Shown: one piece after another, positions 34,836-47,900 of the stretch
Numbering within the stretch: position 1 is the first letter of the stretch
Layout of the letters: each line of letters opens with the position of its first letter
Assembly: GCF_028389875.1 (NCBI RefSeq)
Contig: NC_084666.1
Span: forward strand, 32,520,308 to 32,584,307
DNA length: 64,000 bases
Direction: 5' to 3'
DNA from: Rhea pennata
Lineage: Eukaryota > Chordata > Aves > Rheiformes > Rheidae
Notes under the pieces: generated by a model
What the model was told of the DNA's origin: nothing
Databases searched by the model: none
Seen by the model: the letters and a program-made list of their open reading frames with translations, nothing else
Translations under genes and position numbers: made by a program

Positions 34836-34845
34836 GTCACGTGGC
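34836..34845. promoter_or_regulatory. E-box GTCACGTGGC
   Basis: Perfect CACGTG core with flanks favoured by USF/MiT-family bHLH-zip factors, about 125 bases upstream of the YY1-type motif. Binding is inferred from the motif only. Confidence 0.5.
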
Positions 34846-34961
34846 CCCGCGCGGACGGCGCCTGCGCGGCGCGGAAGGGCATTGCGGGCGGAGGTTACTA
34901 GGTTACGGTGTGTATCCGTCCGCCGCGGCCCGCCTCCCGCAGCCCCGGCCGGAGTGGCAGC

Positions 34962-34997
34962 CAAGATGGCGGCGGTGGCGGCCGTTGCGGCGGGGTG
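34962..34997 (+). other. PCM1: PCM1 non-coding exon 1 (3' end), with YY1-type motif and uORF start
   Basis: A GTGAGT donor at 34998 follows CGGCGGGGTG. The exon 5' end is not determined; CAAGATGGCGGC at 34962-34973 is a YY1 motif of the type found just downstream of start sites. An ATG at 34966 opens MAAVAAVAAG; joining to the exon 2 acceptor at 38786 completes TGA, so the upstream frame stops at the junction. A second GTGAGC donor candidate lies at 35096. Confidence 0.6.
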
Positions 34998-37900
34998 GTG
35001 AGTCCCGGCGCTGCTCCGCGGAGCCAGGCCGCCGCCGGGAGGCGAAGCGCTCGGCCGGGCGGCCCGCGCCCCGCGGGCGGAGAAGGCAGGCCCGGGTGAG
35101 CGCCCGCGGCTCGCGGGCACAGCCGCGCCCGCTTCCCCTCCCCGCGCCCGCGGGCTGCTCCCGCTGCCCGCGCCGAGGGGCGGCCGCGGCCTTTGCGCCC
35201 CGCGCTGGGCGGGGGTGGGGGGCGAGGGCGGCCCGGCGGGCCGGGCGGGAGGAGCCGGCGGGCCGGGCAGGCCGCCCCGTCCGCCGCGGGCCCGTGCGTG
35301 CGCGTGCGCGCGCTCCCGCTCCCCGAGGCGACGCCGCCGGCGGGGCAGCGGCAACCGCCGCGCTCCTGCCCGAGGCGCTCGGAGCCGGGGCCGGCCCGGG
35401 GGCCTGCGCGGCGCCGCTCTCCGGGCCGCCGCTGCGGGGCGGCCCGCTCTGGGCGCGTCCGGGTTTGCCGTTCTCCGTGCGCCTTGCTTGCATGAGGCTG
35501 TGGGTGCGCAGCGCGGGAACAGCGGACGCCTTCTCCGTTGCCTTGTCTCGCTTGTTTATACTGGGTGGTCTGCAGTGCTGTGTCGGGGTTTAGTGAGTTG
35601 CTCCTTGATGAATGCTAGTGAGGAGGGCATTCCTAAGAAGCTGGAATCTAAAGAACTGTTTCATCCCACCTTCAGTGTCTGTGGCTGCTTCGTGGCTTTT
35701 TTACAGCCTCGTGTTTTCCACTTAGCCTTTCCTTTGCAAAAGTTTTTGTGTGCACTGTGTGCAAACTTGAGCGCTTTTTAGAGTTTTTACAGTTCGGATG
35801 AACGCTTTAGGAAAAATAAATGTCAAAAACATAGCTCCACTATTAAAAAAGCCTTCTAAAATGTATACATGTCTTTGATTTGTTAGCGTGTTTTCTATTT
35901 GTGTTTCTCAGTAATTTGTGTGTTGCTGTTGTGTGCACGAATGTATGTGACTATAATCTTACATATGTTCTGACTTTAATCTTCTGTGTTATTTTAGGTT
36001 ATAATTACAATAGTAAATATTCTTAGAAAGTTTTTCAAGTTTTGTGTGAATTTTTTAAGGCAGAGTGCTCATACAGAAATGCAAAGCTTTCAGGTGCTCT
36101 GATGTGTAAGATGCTGAGATTGCTGATGCGTTGGCGGAAGCAAAACCAGAACAATTGGAGAATACCAAAGCTTTTGTAATAGGATTTCTTCTGAAAATAA
36201 CTGGTAAAATGAAACGTAAGAAAAGATACAAATCAGCTAAGTGGAGGAGAGTGAAAAACTTGCACTGTTCCTTGTAGAATTTCATCTGTAAGGAAGAAGC
36301 TGACTGTGGACCTTTTAATTTTTTTAAGCTGATTTGAAGAGATAAAATATCAACGTAGATTTGTGATCCTAATCTTATATGAATATAAATCATTTGAAAC
36401 TATTAAAGATTGCAGTGTGAATGTTTAGAGACTCACTATGTGAGGAGGACTTGTTTCTGTTAGAATAGCTCTTTTAAGATCCATTTGCAGGAAGTAATAA
36501 GAATATTGGTATCTTTTGAGCTGTGTTTGGTGGGATACATTGGCATATGCCTAGTGTCTTTGTTTTAGAATATTACTGCGAATAATACATCTGTACGGGT
36601 AAACTTACTTCAGAGTTAATCAGAGACTCCTGCAGCAAAGATGATTGAAGATAACTGTTAACATTTATTTAATTTAAAACTTGCACCAAAGCTATTTGTA
36701 TCACAGAGGCAATGATAAGTATTGCCCCTTTGGTTTTTGTTAGAGGAAGGCAGAAAAAACCCACATTTTCTCACAGTTTTAGTAGAATTATGTAACACAG
36801 TGATGGAGGAAACAGCTTACTGAGGTTGACTGTAAACCCAGATGGTCTTTAATCTTGTCAAGATGAACTCATTATGCTTAGTGGCATAGGTCAGGATGGC
36901 ATGCCAGTTGAAATATTGTATCTTGCACATCTGCACAGTGGAGCAGTTTATCTGTAACTGTAGAAAATATTCATAGCTGCTTTCTAAAATAAGCTAAGTT
37001 AGCATTTACGCATTTATTTTAAAAGTTTGTGGAATTTACTTTGAGTTGGTAGAAGAGCTCCGTGAATCTTTCACAGGATGCTTGTACTTGCACATGAAAA
37101 CAGAATATGAAGGGACCTAATGTTATGTGGATTTTATGTTTGTTTTATTCTCTAAACCAATTTGACAGTTCACTTAAGTGAAAATTGCACAAAAGGTGCA
37201 TTTTTTACAGTTACTCTAAGCCAGTCTATGTGAATATTGCTACCCCTTCTGATTACGCGACTTTTATTCACCTTCCTTGAACCTACAGTGGTGCTTATGC
37301 AGTTGGACAGATAGCTAGATCAAGATGATCCATCTGAAAACTCATCTGACTTTTTTTTTTTTTTAATTTTGTTTTCATTTGGCTAAGCTGGGTTGTTTGA
37401 TAGTACCCTCTGATTGCATGACCTGGTGAACTTTTGTGCTGGAACAAAGAAGGCTGGGAATGTACATGCAAGAACAGTAGGACATAGGTCTGCCTATTCC
37501 TGAAGTAGTAGGCGCTTTAGTACACCTATGTTGTGATTCTGACTGTTAGAGTAGTTCAGCTCCTGCACCTAATTCTGCTGACGTGAGTTAGATCCATGCC
37601 AAATGTAGACATGATTACAGTGGAATCAGCATACCTAGTGGATCTCAGTTCCTTAATGCTATAGTAATAGATTGTGTTTGCATAAAAATACTGTTTAGTA
37701 CAAGAGTACCTGCTGAATGAGCTGTGTTGTGTGACTTTGGTGAAATACCGTATTCCTAAACAAGACAGTTGAATTATAGTTCATCCTTAAAACTTATTTT
37801 GGGCTTTCCTGCCCCTCCCCAACGGAACAGATTATAAAAATACTTCTTAGATGTAAGTAAAACTTTTTAAGTTTTAGGTCATCTCTTCACCTGCACTGTG

Positions 37901-38785
37901 TGAAATCTTGGTGCGGAAGTTGATAGCACACAAGTTGCAATGAAGTGTTTAGAAAGAAATGGTTAGACCTGTCTCCTTTTTGTTTTTTCAGATAAAGATA
38001 AAACTAGGATCATGTCTTAACATCGCATCTAAAGCTACGTGGAAAAGTAATTCTCTGCAAGACTGTTCTTCTATGTCTGTAACAGAACTTTGTAGCTGTT
38101 AAAAGGAACAAGTTTAAAGCTTTGTACAGTGGAGCTGTGCCAGCAGCATTTAGGCTTGTTTTTTATTGCAGTCTAATTGTATGTACAGTTAGGTGTCTAT
38201 ATGTAAATATAAATGTATGTACAACTGTACATTATTGTTATGTGTGTACAGTTACGTACATTATTGAACAAGCTACTTTTACTGCTCTAAAGGAATGCTT
38301 ATTTCTGACTTTCTAGCTTTAACAACTTTCTTAATGGTATCTATGTCAAAACTAGAAGTAAAAGTAAAAACTTCTAAACTATAGGTTATTTTCACAGTAT
38401 ACCATTCTGTGGAGCACGGAGTAGCAAAGCTACAGATATACCAAACGCTTTTCCTTTATTTTTGCTAGAAATTAGCATGGCATTCTTGCATATTTTAACT
38501 TATAGTAAAAAAAGTAAGCAAAAATCCTCTTATTACTGTCTGTTTTTCCTGTATTGTATCAGCAAGTATCCCTTTTGGTGCTCTGTAGTTATCATCTTAA
38601 TACTGAAAAAAAAAAAAGTAGTAGTATCTGTTCTTACTGATATGCTTGGGGTTTAGTTTCCTAAAACAGCCTTGTGGTTCTATTTCATAAGGAATATCAG
38701 AATATGTTGTTGTTATCTCAGATTAGAGATCTTGTAAGTAAGTTGATTTTAATACAACATGTATTTTTTGAACTGTTCCTTTTAG
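34998..38785 (+). other. PCM1: PCM1 intron 1
   Basis: The first 560 bases belong to the CpG island; the rest is AT-rich with no recognised repeats. A TGTACA-rich patch occurs at about 38178-38262. There are no supportable coding exons. Confidence 0.75.
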
Positions 38786-38904
38786 ATTCCTTTTATTGAC
38801 TGCTTGTCATGGCTACAGGAGGTTGTCCCTTTGAAGAAGGCATGAATGATCAGGACTTGCCTAGCTGGAGCAATGAGAGCCTTGATGATCGACTGAACAA
38901 CACG
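38786..38904 (+). CDS. PCM1: PCM1 exon 2 (start codon, residues 1-32)
   Basis: Acceptor GTTCCTTTTAG; ATG at 38809-38811 in GTCATGG context; donor after AACAACACG (GTATAG). Encodes the start through DDRLNNT. The 23 bases before the ATG are 5' UTR. Confidence 0.95.
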
Positions 38905-41900
38905 GTATAGTTCATCTTAGCTTTGAGTTACCACATATTCTGTAGATGAGAACTGACACATGGTTTATGTTAGTTGTAGGCAATAGCGCAAGGATCTGAA
39001 CCTTGTCAGTACAGCTTTCCATGGTAGTGTCCAAAACCCCAATAAAATAGTTAAGAGAAGTAGAGGTAAACAAGCAACATGTATAACTCAGAGGTGATGA
39101 AGTCTGCAGATGTATTTATGGGGAAGTATTTTGAGATGAATTAAGGTAGATACAGAGGTGCTATAGGTTTCATAGAAATGAGAAGAAAATTATTTAAAAT
39201 TAACTTTGTATTTTAAAAGTTATGAACTGTGTAAGAGTCTTCTGCAAGGAAAATACAGTTTTAGTTTCATTTGAAATTAATGAAATGCATCATAAGATAA
39301 AATGGATTAAATATTTCCTAACTATCTAATTTTACTATTGGCAGTGGAGAAAATGGTATTCCATAGTGTAACATTTGCTCTAGACAACTTTAATTGTTCC
39401 GGCTTATGTGTTGGTATCTCTTTACTTACAAAATGGAAATAAATTCTCTTTCATTGAATTGAAACTTTTTTTAATCTGTATGACAAAACATTTGTTAACA
39501 GATGTGATTCGTATTTTTTTTTTCTTTTCCTTCACTCTCCTTCTACATAAGGATTGGGGAAGTCAACAGAAGAAAGCAAACAAACCTTCAGAAAAAAATA
39601 AGAAAAAACTTGGTGGTGAAGCTGAAACGAGGCTTACTAATGATATATCTCCAGAGTCCTCACCTGGAATGGGACGACGAAAGACCAGGACTCCTCATAG
39701 TTTTCCTCACACTAGATATATGACCCAGATGTCTGTTCCAGAGCAGGCTGAACTAGAAAGGCTTAAACAAAGAATAAACTTCAGTGATCTGGATCAGGTT
39801 TGTGTGATTTCTAGCTCACATTATAAATGTGGTTGTCTCTCAATAATTTGACAGATCACTAAAGAAAGCTTAAGGTATTAAGAGAAAAAGCCTAAAAGCA
39901 CGATGGGAACCAAATCACAGTTTTGGTTCTGAATGTGAGAAAACTGTGTGAAGTTCAGGACCATTGCTCTTCTATGCCTGATGTTCATGCTTATCTGCCA
40001 CTCAAATGATTGTAATCTTATTTTGAAAGTATGTTTCTGAAGGGACATAATTTGTGATTCTGAACCTTGTTGTAACCATGAATTGAGCAGAAATGTAGTA
40101 TTAAAAACTGCTTCTCAGAGTGTAGAGAAATGTATGATATGAATTTATGAGCTATAACTTTTTCCTTGGAGATGTGGCTTGTTAAGCCTTCCCTTGTCCA
40201 GATCAGTGGAAAGTATGAGGGATTAATTCTAATAAGAAGCAATGAATTTGTCCTAGCAATTTCAGAATAGAAACTTGTTAATCCTACCAAAGTTTCTTGT
40301 TAAAACTGTTTTGGGTTGTGAAAATATTTCAAATATGACCCATTGCTTTGACTTAGAGTGTAAAGATTGAATCTTTACTGATATTCAGACTTTCTTCAGA
40401 AATGTGTATTGTGGCAACAAGCTGCTATTCAAAAAGTTTAAAAACTTAAAATGTGAGAAGTATGTCAAAGATCACCAGCACTTTGTCTAGCTAGCTTTTC
40501 ACTAGTCAGTGAATAGTCAAATAACTTTGAAATTAGTCCAGTAATACTACAGAGCAGATGATCCTAGTAGTGAAGTTAATCAGAGTTGAGAATATATTGA
40601 GTAAAAAAATTATAACAATTGTTTTTGGCCTTGTTTGTTTATAGAGAAGCATTGGAAGTGATTCTCAAGGCAGGGCAACGGCTGCTAACAACAAACGTCA
40701 ACTTAATGAAAACAGAAAGCCCTTTAACTTCCTGTCGCTGCAGATAAACACTAACAAAAGCAAAGATTCTGCCTCAGGTTCCCCAAAAAAGGAGTGCGGG
40801 GGATCATTGCAATGTAAAGAGTTATTTGGAGCTGCTCTAAGCAAGGATTTCTTGCAAAATTGTCAGGTGTCTACTCAAGAAGATGGAAGAGGGGAGCCAG
40901 CTATGGATAGTAGCCAGGTACTAATGTAGCCTATTAGGCCTGCGGAATAGGGCCTTTTGGTTTCAACTACACTGTTACTATTGAATGCATCTTTCTAAAT
41001 TTTCAGAAAGTGTGACTGTTGTAATTCAGTTTTTATTGCAAATATTTACCTTCCCACTGTTCAAAAAGGCAGCTGTTACTTGAGAAAAATATGAAACTGG
41101 AGTTAGGAATATATTATTCTTGGTCTTAGAATACAGGAAATCTACTTCCTGGTAAAAGATTTAAGTATTTTCATCTTAGAGGTTGATTCTCTGTTACACA
41201 GTTCCAGGAAATACTTACATAGTTTAATATTTTTCTGTGTTAGTAATATGAACTAATTCTATTTTAGCCTATATGGACAAGAAGCCCTGTGCTTCAACCT
41301 TACAACTTTATGCATGCTTATAAAGGTTATTGACTTTTAACCACTTGCAGAAGTATGCCTATAGGATGGAAGGTACTAGTATGCTATCCTTTTATTAATA
41401 GCTTGCTGTTGCTATCACCATGTCGTGTGCATAATACGTTAAAGCTGTAGCTGAATGCATTCAGTAATTTCAGTGTCTTTACAGATTGTGAGCAGACTAG
41501 TTCAGATTCGCGACTATATTGCTAAGGCCAGCTCCATGCGGGATGATCTTGTAGAGAAAAATGAAAGATCGGCCAATGTTGAGCGTTTATCACATCTTAT
41601 AGATCACCTTAAAGAGCAGGAGAAATCCTATCTGAAATTTTTGCAAAAGATGCTTGTAAGTTTGGGAATATAATACATTTGTTTCTCACTGTAAGTTTTC
41701 ATAATTATTATTTTTTTAAAAAAAGGAGTTGACCGTTGATGTTTTGGTGGTGCTACCGGGGGTGTTGGTTTTTGAGATGTAGTACCTTCCGTGATTCATT
41801 TTTGCTGCCCCATTTATATAGTTTTTGATTTATGCCACTGAAATATTTCAGGCTAGAGAAAAGGAGGAGGAGGATGTTCGGAATATAGATTCAGCTGTGG

Positions 41901-44900
41901 GATCTGGTTCTATAGCTGAGAGCACATCGCTAAACATTGATGTGCAGTCTGAGGCTTCAGATACCACGGTAAGCCGCCTTTTAGTAATTAAGGTGCTAGA
42001 AATGAAGACTTCTGTTTTTTATTTCTTTTTTATTCTCTCCTCCTGATTGATGTGATAGTGATGTAATCTGCAGTTCAATCCAAAATAGAAAATTCCCATA
42101 CCTTTTCTCCTGGAGGTGTACATGCATGTGCAGTTTTGTTTTTTTCAATGTGGGAGCAATGTGTTGCTTCTGTATCAAAACCAATATTTCTTGATTATTT
42201 TTTTTCTAAACCTTTCTAATCTACCTTCAAAACAGATTGAAGAATTATATGTGAACTTTGGCAGAGAGATGGATGCTTTGGGCTGATGTAGAAAGGAATA
42301 GTTTTCTATACAATTTCTGATTTATCAGCTTGTTTCTGTTAGTGAGAAAACTTACTGGTACTGGTTGAGGAGAGGATTAGAAATGAGTTGGTGGTGGGCC
42401 ATTGCTAAAGTATTTATCTAGTGATACAGTGGATGTGTTGACCTAACACAGAAGTTCCTCTCCTCTTTTGGAGAGATGGATGTCTTTCAAAAGAAATGTT
42501 CTGGATCAGATGCACAGACTTAATTCTTTCTTATCATAGAGTCAGTAAGGTTGGAAGGGACCTCTGGAGATCATCTAGTCCAACCTCCCTGCTCAGCAGG
42601 GTCACCTAGAGCATGGTAGTCAGGGTTGCATCCAGGCAGGCCTTGAAGATCTCCAGAGAAGGAGACTCCACAACCTCTCTGGGCAACCTGGTCCAGTGCT
42701 CCGTCACTCTCACAGGGAAAAAATTCCCCCTCACGGTCAGGCGGAACTGCCTGTGCTTCAGTTTCTGCCCATTGCCTCTTGTCCTGTCACACGGGACAAC
42801 TGAAAAGAGTTTGTCCCTGTCCCCTTGACACCCTCCCTTCAGGTACTTGTCCACATTGATAAGATCCCCCCTCAGTCTTGTCTTCCCCAGGCTGAAGAGG
42901 CCCAGCTCTCGCAGCCGTTCCTCATAGGGGCAGGTGCTCCAGCCCTCTGATCATCTTTGTAGCCCTATGCTGGACTCTCTCCAGTAGCTCCATGTCTCTC
43001 TGTACTTATCTGTGAAAACCTTTATATGAACGTTGTAAACAATTATTGTAGCATATGTAGAAACATTTTAATAACAACTTACGCTTTAGAACTTCCAATA
43101 CTGTTACTGCACCAAGAAAAAATACTAGTGAGCCAGTACTATTGTAGCCAGTTAATGCTCTTGGTGTTTCACAGATAATAAGTACTCATGTGCTTGGAAG
43201 TAAAATAATATTTAAAATGTTAATGATTCTTCATCATTATAGTTAGTTTTGTAAGAAATTTTTCTGTTCCTGTAAAGAAAAAACTGTAGACATGGAAGAT
43301 CCGACTTTTTCAAATTCTTTTAAAGGCTAGTATGGAGTTGAAGAGGTGGTATGCTTGTAAACTTAAATTTGCTTTTTTTCCTTCATCTCTGCGAAAGGGA
43401 TTTCAGTTTTTTATTTTCTTAATTTTGCAGCTGATTTCTCTTTTTAGGCTTAAATACATTAAGAGTAAATTTTTTCATTCTGTATTTAAAAGGTTGATTG
43501 CTATTTGAGCCTTGTTACAAAATTTCTAAGAACAAATGCTAAAAATAACATCTTTAATCTTGTAGATTTTATTTGATAGAAATAGTACCTTACAGTATAT
43601 GACAAGGTGTTAGTGGGTGGGTTTGTAACTTAAAAATGCATTCTAAATTGCAGCACATGTTCAAAATCTAATATACTCCCTTTAATAAAGGAAGTATCTT
43701 TTAGTTTGAGCATTTAGCCTCACGTTGAGCATAAACTAGGGAATTCAGCTTCACAAGAGCAGGTTACAGATGTTGATGTTACAAAAAGCCCTAAAGGGAA
43801 AAGTGACAGAGCTGCTTGGAATGACAGGAAAATCTGGCCCAGTAGGATTAATAGCCAAGAGCATAATTACCTTCAAAGGTACACTGCAAAATACTATTTT
43901 AGCCTCAAAAACAGATTTTATATCTCCTGTTTTTTTTAAAAAAAAAATTCTGGTGATGTGCTTCAAACACGTTACAATGAATGTTCTCATTTGGCCTGCT
44001 TATCTGTGTCCAACTGTCTTTACACTGGATGGATCTTCTCTAACTAGAGTTGCTTGGAAGTGTGCAAATTATTTCTAAGTGTGGAGCTGTTGACACTCCA
44101 GAAGAGAAGGATTATAATTGACAGAGAAAGTATTACATTCAATTCTGTACAGCAGATAATCTGACTTTGTTGTGGTAGATGACCTTTCTAGTTTTACTAT
44201 TCTCTTTCTGGGAAAATGTCTTTTAAAATTGGTTTTCAGACCCTTAGCATGTTCACACTAATAGTCTGCCAAAGCAAATTTAAGCCAGTATGATATAGAG
44301 AAAGTAAATTAGGGAATTGATAGCTTTAACATGTTCTACAAACATTTTTGTAGAACTGTTTATAAAAGTCCCTGAGGGAGGGGGGAAGACTAAGGGGCTT
44401 GGAGTATAAAACTTTGTATTTAGCTTTTATGTGGCCTTGTCTTTTATTGTGACAGAAAATATTAATGATTTTCGTAAAACAAAATCAAAAGTTTAAATGT
44501 TTTGTTAAGCTTATTAGTCTAAAGTAGAACTATTTGGTGTTTTGATGAATTCAAGTACATCTGTTACTTCGGATAAAGCTTGGATTTTTAGGTGAGAAAC
44601 TCTTTCATCTCCCTATTCCTTCCTGTGTTAATTTCATTGTGTATAGAATTTTGCCTCTACTCTTCTTTCTACATACAAGATGAAAATTTAACAAGAGTAT
44701 TCAGTGCCAGTTGCAGTGCATGTTTTAAAACCATGTCTGAGAAGTTTAAAATTCTGAATGTGTTTTCCTCTGTCTGCTGGAAAGCTGACCATTCCCTAAT
44801 ATCCAACTAGCTGATAATACGTCTGCTTCTATTCTGGTGTTCAGTGTGGAATGTGGTTTGCATTGAGAGAATTTTGTACCTCATGAACTCAACACTTCGT

Positions 44901-47900
44901 AGAGCAACAAAGATGCTTTTTATGTTAGTGTTCTTTCTGTTAGGAGTTGTTAATTATTTAAAATTTTTTTTTCCATATTTTCATCTGCAGAATATGATAA
45001 TTCAAGCTGGATCATGATCCTAAGTATTTTAGCACAATATCTGCAATTAATTTGCTGCCAATACCTGAAAAAATTGAGGCAACTCTCCAGCCATTAATTG
45101 GGAAGGGAAGGGAGGTAGCAAATAGCTTTTGTTTTTGATATATTTTAACTATACACCATGCTTTTGTTCCTTCAGATTTATTTCTGTATGCTTGAAAACA
45201 TTGTATAGAGGAATTCTGTGCTTGATTTTTGTTTCGACATTGATTTGTCAGAGTCTATGGTATTCTAGCATATATGGCAAAAATATAGTGTGCAGATGCA
45301 AATGTAAGTTATGGAAAAGACTAACTGCTCAAAACTTTCTGTTGAAAAGCTAGAGATTTTAGGCTAATAAATTAGTCTAGATCTAGTCTGATAGGTAGCT
45401 CCACAATATTGTGCCTTATCTTGGTTAGCTATAACAGTGTTAAAGCTTGCTGTGCTCTTTTGTGAATATTTAATTAGGCGGACAGAAGGATGCATGAGTT
45501 AGTAATTTTGATTACTTTTTTTTTTAAAGGCATGGCTTAATGATAGCAGGCTTCTCCCTATAATATATCTATTTTCTTTGACTGAAAAAAATACCTGAAA
45601 GACCAAGTCATTTTGTTTTCACCTTTTCACACTTACCAGCTTGATGATTCTATTTCAAGTGCTCTGTTGAAGTACTGTTTGTTTTGAGACATCTATCACT
45701 AATATTTATCAAACAAAATATCATGGTTATGATAATCTTACATCTCTTCCAGGCCAGAGATCCTCAACAGGAAGCAAAAGAGGAATTGGAGAACTTGAAG
45801 AAGCAGCATGATTTATTGAAAAGGATGTTACAACAGCAGGAGCAATTGAAGGCTCTTCAAGGAAGACAGGCAGCTCTTCTTGCTCTGCAGCATAAAGCAG
45901 AACAAGCAATTGCTGTCATGGATGATTCTGGTATGTGGCATGAGAATATATTTTGATAGCTAGGTTAGCAGGCTGATTAATTCATTAAATCTGGAATTGT
46001 TGATTAAAAAGTCATTACACATTTAAGTCTTTTTAATATATTTTTTTTAACTGCAAGGCTTCTATTTATGAAAAGAATTGACAACATAGCATTGTAAAAT
46101 GACACGTGGCAATTCAAAACCATGCAGCTAATTCTACGTTTCAACATTAAAAAAAAGTGTCTCTTGGGTTCCTTGCTCTGAACATTTCTGCTTCTGCTGT
46201 GTTTTCCCACAGTGTATTAACTCAAGGACAGGAAAGAAAGTGGAACTGATTAATAAAATTATAGAATTGAGTGCAGGAGAAAAAGCAGAGGCATTAGTAG
46301 AGGTCCTATAGAAAACTGCCACAAATGCAAAGGAAGCTGATGCCTTTGCAAAAGGCATCATCCTTGCTTCTTTCTAAAATGGCTTCTAGTAACTGCTTTT
46401 TTTCCTATGTGCTGCATAGTAGTAGACCTGTGATGGAATCTTCTTTATCCACCTTCCCCAAATATACTAAACTTGCTCCTGTCTTGATAAAGTGGGTAGG
46501 AATTATGCTCATTTATGATAAACTAGGACTTCATTTTCATATTCTTTAATGTTGTTCTTGTTGTCACAGTACCATTGAAGTCACTCTGAATAGCAGTTTC
46601 TCACAGCCAGTCTGTGTTGCCATATTTAAAGAGGTGATACGTGCCAGAACTACAGGGTAGGAAATGTAAAGAGATAAATTCAGCATAGGGCAAAATAATG
46701 TGTAAAATAAGCATTTTGAAAATTGAAAATGACTAAACTATTGCAAATAAATGAGAAACTAAGTCATTTTCTATGAAGTAAAATGATACTTACTTTTGCT
46801 TAATTTTCTTGTGAATTACTGGTTCATATTTGGAGGGGAAAATGTCAGCTACTTGGGCATCTCATCTACCAGTTCCTTATCTTAGTACTGTTTGGATCTG
46901 AGCTTACAAACAGGAGAGAAGCTTTCTTGTTTTAATGCATTCTTCTTTTAAGGGATTTTGAAGGACAGAACCCTGAGACTGTTTTCAGCTCTAAAGATTA
47001 TCAAGATAAAAGCTTAGTATCTTACTTTTTAAGGAAGTAAAATTACATTTACTAAGTAACCACAATTTGATTTGCTTTTACTAAGCTAGACTTCCATCAA
47101 CCCTCCACAACTTGATTGTTTTTATTTTGTGCTGACTGTTTTGCAAAACACAGAACAGATCTATAAAAACAAGTCCTTTGGTATAACTTTCCACAAAAGA
47201 CAAGTGTATTGACTTGATGGTGACTTTTTTTTCCTGTAAGACGAGTAGTGTCTCAAGGGTAAAGTTGGTGGGAAGGACACAACATTACAAAATAATTGCT
47301 GTTGTGTTTTAAAAGCTGTAATATATTAATGCTCTTAAACCAAATATTTTCATCTAAAAGACTTCATTTCATTGCCAGAAGCAAATCTTTTTTTTTTTTT
47401 TTTTTTTTTTTTGTCTTTCTCTTTCTCTCAAATCTTCAGTTGTAACAGAGACTACAGGTAGTGTTTCTGGAGTAAGTCTTACATCAGAACTGAATGAAGA
47501 ATTGAATGACTTAATTCAGCGCTTTCACAACCAGCTTCATGATTCTCAGGTCAGTACTTGCATTGCACTTGTACAAGTTTTTACCACAGGCTTTTTTAGA
47601 GTTTCAGCAGCATTCAATTTTTCTTACTCTTTTGAACAGTGCAGTTAAGTGTTGGTGTCACTTACATGAATTTACTGATGGAGTAATTGGGGTTCTTTAA
47701 AACCATGAAAGCTTAGCATGTTTGTGTTACTGATGGTTATTGTTGACTGATTCACATTTCAGGCTTTTACTTCTCTAGATTTTCACAGAGAACATGTCTG
47801 TATTACAATATATTGGAATATCATCAGACTATTTTCAGCATCTGTTTCCCTTCATAGAAATTCTTCTGCTCTTGAGCCTAGCAGGCCTAGAAGAGAGTTT

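Larger units (their letters stand above)
34440..35560 (+). promoter_or_regulatory. PCM1: CpG-island promoter of PCM1
   Basis: A sharp switch from AT-rich to GC-rich sequence dense in CpG covers the presumed transcription start and non-coding exon 1. No TATA box is apparent, as expected for a housekeeping-type promoter. It contains a G-rich 7-bp tandem repeat (34551-34620), paired ZNF143-like sites (34661-34711), an E-box GTCACGTGGC (34836-34845), and a YY1-type CAAGATGGCGGC (34962-34973) just before the exon 1 donor. Long open frames on both strands here come from high GC, not from genes. Confidence 0.88.

Noticed and set aside
34498..35781. Several long open frames (up to 250 codons) on both strands of the CpG island
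   Set aside because: They overlap each other in many frames, are Arg/Ala/Pro/Gly-rich as expected from high GC, and match no family; they are by-products of base composition.
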